DNA of 64,000 bases from JAGXTF01 sp038317095 (GCA_038317095.1 JBBQBB010000003.1:32513-96512), one strand, 5' to 3'; shown: positions 53,037-62,915, numbered from the stretch's first letter. Program-made: numbers and translations. The notes: generated by a model not told the origin, from the letters alone.

Positions 53037-54277
53037 TATATTATTTACTTTTTTCAATTGCTTTTTTTTCACTGTCCTCATTAAAGTCTCAGGGTTATGA
53101 AAGTAAAATAAAACAATTGCAGCAGCATGGCATGCCCTATTTTTACAATGCAGATGTGGAAGCAAATATAAAAAAATGGTTGCAAAATGATAACAATGCT
53201 ACCAGTGATATTCTAGGGAAAGGGGTTCTATATTTTAACCAAATGGAATCTTCTAGAAGAATAAATGGATTGCCATGGTTTATAAAATACCTGCCAGCGG
53301 GGAATACAGGCTATAATAATTTTTTCATTGGCAAAGATGGCAGTTCTGGCATGTGGCCACTCAATTATTCGATTGCAAAAAAATATGGTTTAAAGCAAAA
53401 CTCATTGATTGACGAAAGAAGATCTTTAGATGCAAGTTCAGAGGCAGCATGTCAATATTTGGCGGATTTACAATTTATTTACAAAGATTGGCTCAAAACA
53501 ATTACCGCCTTTAGAATTGGTGCAATTCGTCTCAACCAAGTAATACGCTTGTCTGGAAACAGTTTAGATTTTAATGTCATCTATGAACATTTGGAGCCAG
53601 CGGAAAAGGAACCTGTTGTGCAGTTTATTGCCGCAGTAACGGTAATGTATTTTCGAGAAGATTTTAGAATTCAAGAATCTGATTTGCACATGACGGCAAC
53701 CGACACTGTGAGTGCAAATACTGAATTATCTTTTACATTAGTAGAGCAAAAAACGGGAATCATTGCATCTGATTTGAAGAACATGAATCCAGAATTTAAG
53801 AGCAATGTAATTCCTTATTTTGGTACAACTTTATATTTCAATGTGCCTAAAACACAACGCGCTATTTACAATTCCATGCGCGATTCGCTGCATAAAATAG
53901 CTACATATACCCCTACTCCGGTTATTGAATACGACACCATAATGCGCGTTGTAGATAGTATAACGTATATTGAAATTAGGCCCAAGGAAAGCAAACCAGA
54001 TGAACCCAAAACTGAACTTCCAAAGCCAAATATTCCAGCTTCACCTGCAAAAATTTGGGTTTGGTATAAAATCAAACCGGGGGATGGATTTTATACCTTA
54101 AGCGACATTTTCGATTGTTCCATTGCCGAAATGAAAGCTTGGAATGGTATTAGAAATAACAATTTGATTGCCAATGTAAATATTAAATTTTATGTTCCCT
54201 CGTCCAAAATTGAGTATTATAAAAAATTAAATTATTTTAACCAGACGCAAAAAAGAAATATTGCGCTAAAAGATTGA
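53018..54277 (+). CDS. LysM protein with a degenerate MltD-like lytic transglycosylase domain
   Basis: The 419-residue protein has a signal-like start (LIYYLLFSIAFFSLSSL, about 7-22). Residues about 75-185 look like the SLT/MltD fold: LPWFIKYLPAGNTGYN, SSGMWPLNYSIAKKYGL, IDERRSLDASSEAACQYL, then a DWLKTITAFRIGAI end. However, the catalytic E-S after the L-P...L-P stretch is replaced by G95-N96, so hydrolysis is doubtful. Residues about 350-397 make a LysM (WYKIKPGDGFYTLSDIFDC...). It is likely an envelope peptidoglycan-binding protein. It overlaps gatA by 19 bp. Confidence 0.75.
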   Translation: MQRLGLIYYLLFSIAFFSLSSLKSQGYESKIKQLQQHGMPYFYNADVEANIKKWLQNDNNATSDILGKGVLYFNQMESSRRINGLPWFIKYLPAGNTGYNNFFIGKDGSSGMWPLNYSIAKKYGLKQNSLIDERRSLDASSEAACQYLADLQFIYKDWLKTITAFRIGAIRLNQVIRLSGNSLDFNVIYEHLEPAEKEPVVQFIAAVTVMYFREDFRIQESDLHMTATDTVSANTELSFTLVEQKTGIIASDLKNMNPEFKSNVIPYFGTTLYFNVPKTQRAIYNSMRDSLHKIATYTPTPVIEYDTIMRVVDSITYIEIRPKESKPDEPKTELPKPNIPASPAKIWVWYKIKPGDGFYTLSDIFDCSIAEMKAWNGIRNNNLIANVNIKFYVPSSKIEYYKKLNYFNQTQKRNIALKD

Positions 54278-54282
54278 TCTCT

Positions 54283-56481
54283 ATGAAAAACGCACTTTCC
54301 GTTCTTCTTTTTCTTCTTTTTATAAATTTAAATGCACAGCAAAAGTTTGAGAATTACTTTGTTCTCAAAACCAATGAATCCGTAGTTGTGGATGGCAATT
54401 TAAAGGATAAAATTTGGAAAATATCCGAGAAAAAGGGCAACTTTATTCAACATTATCCTTATGACACTTCGGCTTCAAAAACCAAAACAGAATTTATGTT
54501 TGCATATGGCGAAAAGTCAATCTATTGTGGCATAATTTGTTATAATAGAAACCCAAATAAGGATTTTGTTCTACAAACCTTAAAAAGAGATTTTTCTGTT
54601 ACCAACAGTGATGCAGTTGTTTTGTCGATTAGTCCATTTCAAGATGGGCAGAATGGATTCTCGTTTGGATTAACGCCTAAGAACAGCCAGCGTGAGGGTG
54701 CCATCGAAAATGGAGGAGGTTTTGGTGTAACTACGGCATGGGATCAAATTTGGTACAGTGCAACGCGCATTGTAAAAGATACTTGGTTCGCAGAGTTTGA
54801 GATTCCATACAAATCTATACGATTTGCAGAAGGCAACAAAGAATGGAAATTCAATGTTGCACGTATAGATTTAAAAAACAATGAAGTAAGCACTTGGATA
54901 AAAGTACCAAGAAATTTTAACATTAGTGTTCTTAACTTTGGAGGGGGTTTAATTTTTCCAGAAGCACCTGTTCGCAAGGGAAAAAACATAGCCATCATTC
55001 CTTATGCAAGTGACGTAACCTCTGGCACAAGTCCATACAAATCTGGGGAACCTTTCAGCACTTCTAAACCTAGATTTGGAGCAGATTTAAAAATTGGTTT
55101 AAGCTCATCGTTAAATTTAGACATTACCTTAAATCCAGATTTTGCCCAAGTGGATGTGGATGTTCAACAAATTAATTTAACCAGGTTCAATTTATTTTTC
55201 CCTGAAAGAAGGCAGTTTTTTATTGAAAATAGTGATTTGTTTGCAAATTTTGGGTTTAGACAAATACGCCCATTCTTTTCAAGACGAATAGGCTTAGGCA
55301 AAACTGGTAACGTGCCAATTGACGGAGGGGTGCGTATTACCGGAAAAATAAATAACAAATGGCGTGTAGGTTTGATGACAGTGCAAACACGAATTGATAC
55401 CTTGTTCGGCACAGGGTCAAAAAATTATCAAGTATTGGCCTTTCAGCGCAAAGTTTTTAGATCATCCAATATCGGATTTATTTTGGTAAATGATATGGAG
55501 GGTAGCAAATCAGAATTTGCAAAAAATAGCAATACTATTTCTGGCATTGAATACAATTTGCAGTCCAAAGATTCACGTTGGATGGGCAAGGCATTTTACC
55601 AACAGGCATTTTACAAAGGTGCGGGCAAAGAAAATTATTCGCATGCAACGTTTTTATTGTATCGCACATTAAAATGGGAATGGGCATGGAACCATGAATA
55701 CGTAGGGAAAGATTTTAGGGCGCGAACAGGATTTGTGCCTAGAATCGAAAACTACGACCCTATTCTTAAAAGGACTAGACTTCTTTCTTATTATAGGCTG
55801 GAGCCTTCAGTAATGCGCACATTTTACCCTAAAAAAAGTAAGATAAACAATTACAGTTTTAACATTTACAATAGTTCATACTACGACAGTTTCTTAAAAC
55901 CCACCGAAAGTCTGTTGCAGGGTCAGGGGAAAATAATGTTGCAGAATTCAACCGAATTTAGAGCCTCCTTGGGTAATAATTTTATCAATTTTTATACGCC
56001 CTTTACGCCTGTGAGGGATGGTAAATTATACATGCTTGGGAAATACCAATGGAACGCAGGAAATGTGGGCTTTACTAGCAACAATCGGAAGAAATTAAAC
56101 GGTGTATTGGACGTGTATTTTGGCGATTATTACAATGGAAAAAGATATGCAATTGATGGCAGTTTAAATTACCGCAAGCAACCCTGGGGCACCATTGGTA
56201 TAAACTACCGCCGTGAAGACATAGACTTAGGTCAGTTGGGAAAAACAGTGTATAATTTGGTCGGTACAAAAATAGATATCAGTTTCTCCACAGTGATGTA
56301 TTTTACGTCCTTTTTGCAATACAATACACAAACCCAAAATGTTAATGTCAATTTGAGATACCAATGGAGATTCCAACCTTTAAGCGATTTCTTTATTGTG
56401 TATTCTGAAAATTATACACCTGAATATAATTCCAAGAATCGCACTTTGGCATTTAAATTATTGTATTGGTTTAATACATAA
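54283..56481 (+). CDS. DUF5916 outer-membrane protein with CBM9-like N-terminal domain
   Basis: I use ATG 54283, which gives a good signal peptide (KNALSVLLFLLFINLNAQ, cleaved about residue 20); a TTG nine bases before is in frame. The protein has 732 residues. Residues about 30-210 form a carbohydrate-binding-family-9-like domain (VDGNLKDKIW, DAVVLSISPFQDGQNG, WFAEFEIPYKSIRF). The rest has alternating strands with aromatic ends, as in DUF5916 beta-barrel proteins, ending TLAFKLLYWFNT. It is an outer-membrane protein of unknown role, common in Bacteroidota. It follows the LysM gene by 5 bp. Confidence 0.85.
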   Translation: MKNALSVLLFLLFINLNAQQKFENYFVLKTNESVVVDGNLKDKIWKISEKKGNFIQHYPYDTSASKTKTEFMFAYGEKSIYCGIICYNRNPNKDFVLQTLKRDFSVTNSDAVVLSISPFQDGQNGFSFGLTPKNSQREGAIENGGGFGVTTAWDQIWYSATRIVKDTWFAEFEIPYKSIRFAEGNKEWKFNVARIDLKNNEVSTWIKVPRNFNISVLNFGGGLIFPEAPVRKGKNIAIIPYASDVTSGTSPYKSGEPFSTSKPRFGADLKIGLSSSLNLDITLNPDFAQVDVDVQQINLTRFNLFFPERRQFFIENSDLFANFGFRQIRPFFSRRIGLGKTGNVPIDGGVRITGKINNKWRVGLMTVQTRIDTLFGTGSKNYQVLAFQRKVFRSSNIGFILVNDMEGSKSEFAKNSNTISGIEYNLQSKDSRWMGKAFYQQAFYKGAGKENYSHATFLLYRTLKWEWAWNHEYVGKDFRARTGFVPRIENYDPILKRTRLLSYYRLEPSVMRTFYPKKSKINNYSFNIYNSSYYDSFLKPTESLLQGQGKIMLQNSTEFRASLGNNFINFYTPFTPVRDGKLYMLGKYQWNAGNVGFTSNNRKKLNGVLDVYFGDYYNGKRYAIDGSLNYRKQPWGTIGINYRREDIDLGQLGKTVYNLVGTKIDISFSTVMYFTSFLQYNTQTQNVNVNLRYQWRFQPLSDFFIVYSENYTPEYNSKNRTLAFKLLYWFNT

Positions 56482-56654
56482 ATTAGGACCTTGAAAGACT
56501 TGATGCCTTCAGTAAAAAATGGCGGAATTTGGGATAATATTTCAATAATCTTGTTATTGCATAAAGATTAAAAATGATGACAAACGCCCAAATAAAGTTG
56601 ATCATGTAGTTTTGGGAGAAACAGAGTTTATTCGTATCAACTGAATACTAAAAA
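56482..56654. other. Convergent intergenic spacer with no recognised element
   Basis: These 173 bases separate the DUF5916 gene (+) from the DUF1456 gene (-). I find no convincing ORF, repeat or GC-rich terminator hairpin. The sequence is AT-rich and ends with unremarkable text before the DUF1456 stop. A weak terminator cannot be excluded. Confidence 0.5.
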
Positions 56655-57125
56655 TTATTCTTCTATTTTAGGGTTGTATTTTAATTGCAAACCATGAATA
56701 AAATTGCGTAAAATTTGATCTTGGCAGGGTCTGTATTTTCGGTGATTTGGATTGTGAAAAAAGGCACTCAATTCATGCGTACTAATTGGAAATCCTACCA
56801 AATCTAAAATTTCAATGATATCTGTGTCTTTTAAATTTAATGCAATTTTTAATTTGCGAAAAATCAAATTGTTGTTTAACCTATCTTCTGGCCTAGGCTG
56901 CTCTCCTTCTCTTTTCCCACGCCTTTGGTTGATAAAACCGTTTAAGAATGTGGCAAGGTCTTTATCAGATATTTCCTGAGAAGCAGGATCTTCTTCCTTT
57001 TTTAACCAATCGCTGATTTGTGATCTTGTAACCGTTGCATCGACAGCCCCGAATAAGCTTATCATGTCTGAATCGGTAAAGTCGAAAGTAAAACGCAAAC
57101 GGCGTAAAATGTCGTTGTTATTCAT
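56655..57125 (-). CDS. DUF1456 family protein (YehS-like)
   Basis: The 156-residue protein has two related helical repeats: about 1-75 (MNNNDILRRLRFTFDFTDSD..., ISDWLKKEEDP, LATFLNGFINQRRG) and about 84-150 (NNLIFRKLKIALNLKDTD..., LSAFFHNPNHRKYRPC, ILRNFIHGLQ). This tandem layout is that of DUF1456/YehS proteins. Function is not known; they are small cytoplasmic proteins. It overlaps the MsbA-like gene by 3 bp (shared start and stop), so the two are cotranscribed on the - strand. Confidence 0.9.
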   Translation of the reverse strand: MNNNDILRRLRFTFDFTDSDMISLFGAVDATVTRSQISDWLKKEEDPASQEISDKDLATFLNGFINQRRGKREGEQPRPEDRLNNNLIFRKLKIALNLKDTDIIEILDLVGFPISTHELSAFFHNPNHRKYRPCQDQILRNFIHGLQLKYNPKIEE

Positions 57126-58948
57126 CAGGCCAATTGTTGTAATTTAATTAAACTTGCGTAGAGTCCATCCAATTTAAACAGTTCTTGGTGTGTTCCTTTT
57201 TCTACAATTTTACCCCTATCCAATACCACAATTAAATCTGCATGTTTCACAGTACTTAGTCTATGGGCTATAATAAAACTAGTACGGTGTTGCATGAGAG
57301 TTTCAAGCGCGCTTTGAACAAGTTTCTCACTCTGGCTATCCAATGCGCTGGTTGCTTCATCAAGGATTAATATTTCTGGATTTTTAAGCAATGCCCGGGC
57401 AATAGAAATGCGCTGTCTTTGGCCTCCACTTAATTTGCTGCCACGTTCACCAATGTTGGTGTCATATCCATTTTCGGCTTCCAAAATAAATTCGTGCGCA
57501 TTGGCTGCTTTGGCCGCATCTACAATCATTGCATCTGTCGCATTTTGGTTACCCAATGAAATGTTGTTTTTAATGCTGTCATTAAATAAAATGCTTTCTT
57601 GGGAAACAATGCCTATTAACCTGCGTAAATCTTCTTGTCGGAATTCGCGAATGTCGATACCATCCAAGGAAATACCGCCTTGTTTTACATCATAAAAACG
57701 GGCTATTAAATCGGTAACGGTGGTTTTACCCGCACCAGATGGTCCAACAAATGCAATGGTTTGGCCTTTATTAACCGACAAATTGAGGCCGAATAAAACT
57801 TCTTGGCTTTGGTTGTAAGAGAATGAAACATTTTCTAACAATATATTTTTATTAAATACTGGATTTTTTGGATTTATTGGATCTGCAACTACTACAGGTG
57901 CTTCCACCAATTCATTGATTCTATCCAAACTGCCTATTCCTTTTTGTGCTGCATATATTGCACTGGAAAATGCTTTAAATGGGGGAATTAATTGTGAAAA
58001 AATGGCAAAATAGGTAAGGAAAAATTCGGGGTCCAATTGTTTCTTAAAAACCATACCTCCCCCAATCCATAACAATGCTGCGGATACCATAATTCCAATC
58101 GTTTCAGACAAAGGTGAGGATAAATCGTAACGGCGTTGCACGCTAATGTTGTTTTTGGTGTATTCTAAATCTTCATCGCTGTATCTCTTTTTAAAGAAAC
58201 CCGATGCATTGAATGCTTTGATAATTCGAATGCCACCAATGGTTTCTTCAAACGAACTTAAAATGCGGCCAGCGAGCATTTGGTTTCTGGCAGATTTTTT
58301 ACGCAATGAACGGCCTACCAAACCGATGAGTAATGCTGTTATGGGTAAAAAAAGAAGAATATACAGGGTTAAAGCTGGCGATAATACCACCAATGTCACC
58401 AAAAATATGAGAATGTTGAGAGGTTGAAAATACAACGCTTCTAAGGAAACCATAAGGGCAAATTCAATCTCCTTCATGTCATTGCTCATGCGTGAAAGCA
58501 AATCCCCTTTTTTCTCTTCATTAAAATAGGCAACAGGCAATTCCAAACATTTTTCATATATGTCTGTGCGCATTTTGCGTATGCTGTAATTCCTTATTAG
58601 GACCATGAAATTCATGGCGGTGTACCTAAAAATATTTTTAAAAATAGTGGCTACAATCAACGCGATGGCCAAAAAAGCCAAAGCATTGAAAGGTTCTCCT
58701 TTTGCCATTTCTGAAAACCAAGTAATAAAGTTGTGGTATTGATTGCTAAACCAAGAACCGAATTGCATGCCATTGTTGCTCATTGACGGGGCCACTTGAT
58801 CTTTAGAAAACAAGAAACGCAGCACGGGCATAATGAGCAACAAAGTGGTGAGTTGCAAAACAATATAGAGCAGATTGAATATAAAATTCAGAAAAATGAA
58901 TCCTTTAAAATCGGCGGCATAGCGCAAAAACCGAAAAACTGCTTTCAT
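57125..58948 (-). CDS. MsbA-like ABC exporter (permease-ATPase half-transporter)
   Basis: I use ATG 58948 (MKAVFRFLRYAADFKG), giving 607 residues; a longer frame to 59167 would cross the divergent lipoprotein gene. Six hydrophobic segments in residues about 20-330 form the exporter membrane domain. The ATPase has Walker A GPSGAGKT (402-409), LSGGQRQR and LDEATSALD, with a Q-loop SQESILFND. The type exports lipids or lipid A, or drugs. It is close to other glycan genes of the window but is separated by housekeeping genes, so specific linkage to the polysaccharide is unsure. Confidence 0.88.
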   Translation of the reverse strand: MKAVFRFLRYAADFKGFIFLNFIFNLLYIVLQLTTLLLIMPVLRFLFSKDQVAPSMSNNGMQFGSWFSNQYHNFITWFSEMAKGEPFNALAFLAIALIVATIFKNIFRYTAMNFMVLIRNYSIRKMRTDIYEKCLELPVAYFNEEKKGDLLSRMSNDMKEIEFALMVSLEALYFQPLNILIFLVTLVVLSPALTLYILLFLPITALLIGLVGRSLRKKSARNQMLAGRILSSFEETIGGIRIIKAFNASGFFKKRYSDEDLEYTKNNISVQRRYDLSSPLSETIGIMVSAALLWIGGGMVFKKQLDPEFFLTYFAIFSQLIPPFKAFSSAIYAAQKGIGSLDRINELVEAPVVVADPINPKNPVFNKNILLENVSFSYNQSQEVLFGLNLSVNKGQTIAFVGPSGAGKTTVTDLIARFYDVKQGGISLDGIDIREFRQEDLRRLIGIVSQESILFNDSIKNNISLGNQNATDAMIVDAAKAANAHEFILEAENGYDTNIGERGSKLSGGQRQRISIARALLKNPEILILDEATSALDSQSEKLVQSALETLMQHRTSFIIAHRLSTVKHADLIVVLDRGKIVEKGTHQELFKLDGLYASLIKLQQLA

Positions 58949-58954
58949 TGTGTG

Positions 58955-58962
58955 CGAAAATA
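58955..58962 (-). promoter_or_regulatory. Possible -7 element for the MsbA-like gene
   Basis: On the - strand this reads TATTTTCG, one base from TAnnTTTG, and ends six bases from the ATG at 58948, which would mean an almost leaderless mRNA. A palindromic GCAAATTTGC follows on the other side within the 30-bp divergent gap to the lipoprotein gene. This is a weak match. Confidence 0.35.
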
Positions 58963-58978
58963 CGCAAATTTGCAGGCT

Positions 58979-59596
58979 ATGTTTCAAATAAAAATTGGGC
59001 TTATGGTTATTGTTGCACTTTCTGCCTGCACCCAAAGGGGAGCAAAAACTGCGGAAAAGACAGAAATGGTGCTTAAAGAAGATTGGAATGGGGAAGTTTT
59101 GTCGTTTCGAAAACAAAAAGACAATGCATTTGCCATAGGAGCAGAATCTCCTGTTATCAGTGACCAACTCAATTTTAAGGGCTTAAAATATTACAAACCA
59201 AATGCGGCATTTCGGGTTCCTGTATCTTTGGTATCAGAGACCCAAAAGAATAAAATATTGGAAATACTCGATTCTAAAGGTATGAAGCGGAGAATGAACT
59301 ATCGTGGGATTTTGAAATTTGCAATTGACAAAAAAAACTTTGAATTGCCAGCCCTGGTTTTTTTGGAAGACTCCCTGCACTATTTTGTAATGTTTAGAGA
59401 CAAAACCAGCGGCATAGAAACTTATGGCGGAGGTAGATATATAGAAGTACCTATATTTTCAGATTCGGGGATTTTGGATTTTAATTTTGCATACAATCCA
59501 TTTTGCCATTACAACCACGAATTTTCTTGTCCAGTGGTGCCAAAAGATAACTATTTGGATTTGGAAATTGAAGCAGGTGAAAAAAAATATCCCTAA
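58979..59596 (+). CDS. DUF1684 lipoprotein
   Basis: ATG 58979 (MFQIKIG) is chosen because it gives a lipoprotein signal with lipobox LSAC (cysteine about residue 17); longer in-frame starts overlie the divergent gene. The protein has 205 residues. The core has PVSLVSETQKNKILEIL, then YGGGRYIEVPIF, DFNFAYNPFCHYNHEFSCPVVP and the closing LEIEAGEKKYP. This is the DUF1684 end motif with conserved CxY...CP. Function is unknown; it is an envelope lipoprotein. It converges on the AI-2E permease gene with a 4-bp overlap. Confidence 0.9.
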   Translation: MFQIKIGLMVIVALSACTQRGAKTAEKTEMVLKEDWNGEVLSFRKQKDNAFAIGAESPVISDQLNFKGLKYYKPNAAFRVPVSLVSETQKNKILEILDSKGMKRRMNYRGILKFAIDKKNFELPALVFLEDSLHYFVMFRDKTSGIETYGGGRYIEVPIFSDSGILDFNFAYNPFCHYNHEFSCPVVPKDNYLDLEIEAGEKKYP

Positions 59597-60687
59597 AGAT
59601 GTTTCGTCACACTCTGTACAATTTCAAATTGCCCTAAAAACTCTTTGGCTATGATGCGCAAAACAGTGTATAAAGGTGCGGCAATCATCATACCTCCAAG
59701 GCCACCCAACTGGGCACCGGCGAGTATCACAAAAAACAGTTCCATGGGGTGGACTTTTAGCGATTTGGAAAAAATAATAGGATAGCTCACAAAATTATCT
59801 AGTACAATAGCGATAGCATAAACCACGACAACTTCATACATTTTGCCAACAATTACAGTATAAAAATCGGCACCGATATTGGACAATATGCAAAATATTA
59901 AAGCAAAAGAAATGCCAATAAGGGGACCTATGTAAGATACCAAATTGATGAGCCCTGAAAATATGGCCACTGTCAATGCGAATTTTTCCCCAGCTAGGGT
60001 TAGCCCCACATAAATGTAGCTGCCAAAAACAAAAACTTGAATAAAGATACTGCGGAAATAACGCCCCAACATGTCATTCAACCCTCTTATAACCCGTTGC
60101 ATCCTAGGTTCATATTTGTCTGGCGTGAGAATATATAACAACCGATAAACGAGATATTTATCTTTTAAAAAAAAGAAAGAAATAAACAAGACTGAAAAAA
60201 CCCAGCCTACGGTTGCGGTTAGGCTTGAAAAAACAGAACCTGCAATATTGCTTAACGTGGCGAAACTTAAATACTCTTTTAATTTCGATTGAATTGCCGC
60301 GGGTGTTAAATCTTCGGCAGGTACACCTATGTTTTCTAAATGGTAGCGAATGTCGTGCATGGGTTGCCCGAAACTTTTATCAAATGCGTGTTGGCTAATG
60401 TTAGAAATGGCTGCGGTTTGATCTACCAAAGGAGGCACCACCATAAAAACAAACGCTGCAAATAAACCAATGAATAACAATAAAATTGCAGAAGCTGGAA
60501 TCCATGTAGGCAGGGGTTTTCCTTTGTAACGCAAAACCCTGTTTTGCCAAGCAATGATTGGTGCCCCAATAAAAGCTAGAATCATAGCTACAACAAAATA
60601 AGCAATCACGCTGCGAAGGAACCATGCCAAAAGAAGCATAGCGGCTACGAATAACCAAGTGGTGATTTGTTGCCGGGTTATTTTCAC
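59593..60687 (-). CDS. AI-2E/PerM family membrane transporter
   Basis: The 364-residue protein has about seven to eight hydrophobic helices, with early LLLAWFLRSVIAYFVVAMILAF and later GLINLVSYIGPLIGISFAL and PMELFFVILAGAQLGGLGGMMIAAP. The P-x-(E/D)-L-F-x-V-x-x-A-G...G-x-x-G-M-x-x-A-P signature is the family hallmark. Members export small molecules or ions; signalling export is only one claimed role. It lies downstream of ftsH with a 4-bp overlap on the - strand, forming an operon with it. Confidence 0.9.
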   Translation of the reverse strand: MKITRQQITTWLFVAAMLLLAWFLRSVIAYFVVAMILAFIGAPIIAWQNRVLRYKGKPLPTWIPASAILLLFIGLFAAFVFMVVPPLVDQTAAISNISQHAFDKSFGQPMHDIRYHLENIGVPAEDLTPAAIQSKLKEYLSFATLSNIAGSVFSSLTATVGWVFSVLFISFFFLKDKYLVYRLLYILTPDKYEPRMQRVIRGLNDMLGRYFRSIFIQVFVFGSYIYVGLTLAGEKFALTVAIFSGLINLVSYIGPLIGISFALIFCILSNIGADFYTVIVGKMYEVVVVYAIAIVLDNFVSYPIIFSKSLKVHPMELFFVILAGAQLGGLGGMMIAAPLYTVLRIIAKEFLGQFEIVQSVTKHL

Positions 60688-62699
60688 TCTATCGTTGGGT
60701 TTTCTTCAGTAGGTATATATTCTTCTACAGGTTCTTTTAAAATGGGTTCTGCAACCATAATAGGTTCCACTATTTTTGGTTCAAATGGCCGATTGCCAAT
60801 TAATCTTTCTACGTCCGTTTTAAACAAAAGCTCCTTCAATAGAAGTTCCTCAGCAAGAATTTCTAACTGGGCTTTCTTTTCCACTAGCAGTTCACGGGTA
60901 CGTTTGTATGCATCAGAGATAAGTTTGCGTACCTCTTCATCTATTATTTCCGAAGTTTTTTCTGAATAAGGTTTTTGATAACCGTACTCACCTTGCGGAT
61001 CGTAAAAAGAAACGTTTCCTACCTTTTCACTCATGCCATAAATGGTAACCATGCTATAGGCTAGTTTGGTAATGCGTTCCAAATCATTTTGTGCACCTGT
61101 GCTTATTTTTCCAAAGAAAATATCTTCAGCCACACGTCCACCTAAGGTCATGCACATGCTGTCCATCAATTGTTCTGTGCGATATAGGTATTGTTCTTTT
61201 GGCAAATATTGAGCATAACCTAGTGCGGCTGCACCGCGCGGTACTATAGATACTTTTAACAATGGATCGGCATGTTCTAAAAACCAGCCTGCTATTGCAT
61301 GTCCAGCTTCATGGTAAGCCACTATTTTTTTCTCTTCAGGCAATATAATTTTGTTTTTTTTCTCTAGTCCACCAATTACCCTATCAATGGCATCTTGAAA
61401 ATCTGCCATATCTACAGCTTCCTTGCCCTTACGTGCAGCAATCAAAGCCGCCTCATTGCACACATTGGCAATTTCTGCCCCAGCAAAACCAGGAGTTTGG
61501 GCTGCCAATTTTGAAACATCTACATCCTTTTCCAATTTGGTTAAGGGTTTTAAATGTACATTAAAAATTTGTTCACGGCCTACCAAATCAGGCCTATCCA
61601 CCGAAATTTGACGGTCGAAGCGTCCTGGGCGCAACAATGCAGTATCTAAAATATCGGGTCGGTTGGTAGCAGCCATAATTATAACGCCGCTGTCTGTTCC
61701 AAAACCATCCATTTCTGCCAACAATTGGTTTAATGTATTTTCTCTTTCGTCGTTGCTACCCTGCACCAAATTTTTTCCGCGGGCACGGCCAATGGCATCT
61801 ATTTCATCAATAAAAATAATACAAGGGGCTTTTTCTTTGGCTTGTTTAAACAAATCGCGAACCCTGCTAGCACCCACACCCACAAACATTTCTACAAAGT
61901 CTGAACCAGACAAAGAAAAGAAAGGAACACCAGCTTCACCAGCAACTGCTTTAGCCAGCAATGTTTTACCTGTACCAGGAGGGCCTACAAGCAATACCCC
62001 TTTCGGAATTTTACCACCCAAATTGGTGTACTTCTTTGGATTTTTTAGGAAATCTACCACTTCCATTACTTCCATTTTTGCTTCTTCCAAGCCAGCTACA
62101 TCTTTAAAGGAAATATTTACTTTAGTATCTTTATCAAATATTTGTGCGCGGGATTTGCCAATGTTAAAAATATTGGCACCACCTCCACCGCCGCTGTTTC
62201 GCTTAAATATTACTGTCCAGAAAATAAGGAATATGGCAATGAAAAATACCCATTGCAGTATTTGACCCATATAATCGCTATGGCTTTCATACGCAATAAG
62301 AAGTTTGTTTGGGTCTAACTTTTTGGCAGTCATTTCTTCCTTCAAAGCTTTCACTTCGTTATTGAAATACTCTTTTTCAATTTCAAAAGAAAAATCGGGT
62401 TCATCTTGAGCAAACATTCCCTCACCTTTGCTGCCTTTTTTTGCATATTCAGCTTTAGATCGGGCTTCTTTGGTTAAGAAAATTTCGCAAACTCTGTCAT
62501 TCACTACCTTTACTTGTTGCACATCGCCCTGCAAGATCATTTGTTTGGTTTCATTCCAATTGGAATTTCCGCCAGTAGAAGGACGATAAAAGGTAAGTGT
62601 TAGCAAAACAATAAAAAGAATACCGTAAATCCAATACGGGTTAAACTTAAATCCCCCTGTCGGTTTTTTATTGGGAGCTGGATTTTGATTGTCGTCCAT
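60684..62699 (-). CDS. ftsH: ATP-dependent zinc metalloprotease FtsH
   Basis: The 671-residue protein has two membrane helices (about 22-38 and 145-166) around a periplasmic region of about 110 residues. It has Walker A GPPGTGKT (239-246), the FVGVGASRVRDLF pore motif, a SRH region, and the zinc site HEAGH (463-467). FtsH degrades membrane and short-lived cytoplasmic proteins. The end is proline- and glutamate-rich. It is divergent from the Ppx/GppA gene across a 229-bp spacer and overlaps the permease by 4 bp. Confidence 0.97.
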   Translation of the reverse strand: MDDNQNPAPNKKPTGGFKFNPYWIYGILFIVLLTLTFYRPSTGGNSNWNETKQMILQGDVQQVKVVNDRVCEIFLTKEARSKAEYAKKGSKGEGMFAQDEPDFSFEIEKEYFNNEVKALKEEMTAKKLDPNKLLIAYESHSDYMGQILQWVFFIAIFLIFWTVIFKRNSGGGGGANIFNIGKSRAQIFDKDTKVNISFKDVAGLEEAKMEVMEVVDFLKNPKKYTNLGGKIPKGVLLVGPPGTGKTLLAKAVAGEAGVPFFSLSGSDFVEMFVGVGASRVRDLFKQAKEKAPCIIFIDEIDAIGRARGKNLVQGSNDERENTLNQLLAEMDGFGTDSGVIIMAATNRPDILDTALLRPGRFDRQISVDRPDLVGREQIFNVHLKPLTKLEKDVDVSKLAAQTPGFAGAEIANVCNEAALIAARKGKEAVDMADFQDAIDRVIGGLEKKNKIILPEEKKIVAYHEAGHAIAGWFLEHADPLLKVSIVPRGAAALGYAQYLPKEQYLYRTEQLMDSMCMTLGGRVAEDIFFGKISTGAQNDLERITKLAYSMVTIYGMSEKVGNVSFYDPQGEYGYQKPYSEKTSEIIDEEVRKLISDAYKRTRELLVEKKAQLEILAEELLLKELLFKTDVERLIGNRPFEPKIVEPIMVAEPILKEPVEEYIPTEENPTIE

Positions 62700-62746
62700 A
62701 ATTTTTGGTTTTGGTTCAAATAATGAACCGTTTTTAATTTCTCCGA

Positions 62747-62754
62747 CAAAACTA
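62747..62754 (-). promoter_or_regulatory. Possible -7 element for ftsH
   Basis: The - strand reads TAGTTTTG here, an exact fit to TAnnTTTG, about 48 bases before the ftsH ATG at 62699. No -33 box at the usual distance is clear, so the call rests on one box. Confidence 0.45.
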
Positions 62755-62915
62755 CGATTTTAGTACACGAAATTTTTAGGCAAGTTGAAAAAAACATAAA
62801 ATCTGCAATTTTGGCAGGATTTACATTAAACAACAATTGAAATGCCATGGATAAATGGTTGTTTTGACGCAGAAATGACACAATAATATGCCAAACGAGT
62901 TTTATGGTTTTTTAC

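Noticed and set aside
58796..58978. N-terminal extension of the DUF1684 protein
   Set aside because: It would bury the lipoprotein signal peptide and overlie the divergent MsbA-like gene; ATG 58979 gives a good lipobox.
58949..59167. N-terminal extension of the MsbA-like protein by 73 residues
   Set aside because: The extension is rich in cysteine, phenylalanine and histidine, overlies the divergent lipoprotein gene, and family similarity begins at the ATG at 58948.
61663..62265. 200-codon open frame on the + strand opposite ftsH
   Set aside because: It lies wholly inside the - strand ftsH frame, which has all family motifs. The antisense product is low-complexity and shows no family motif.
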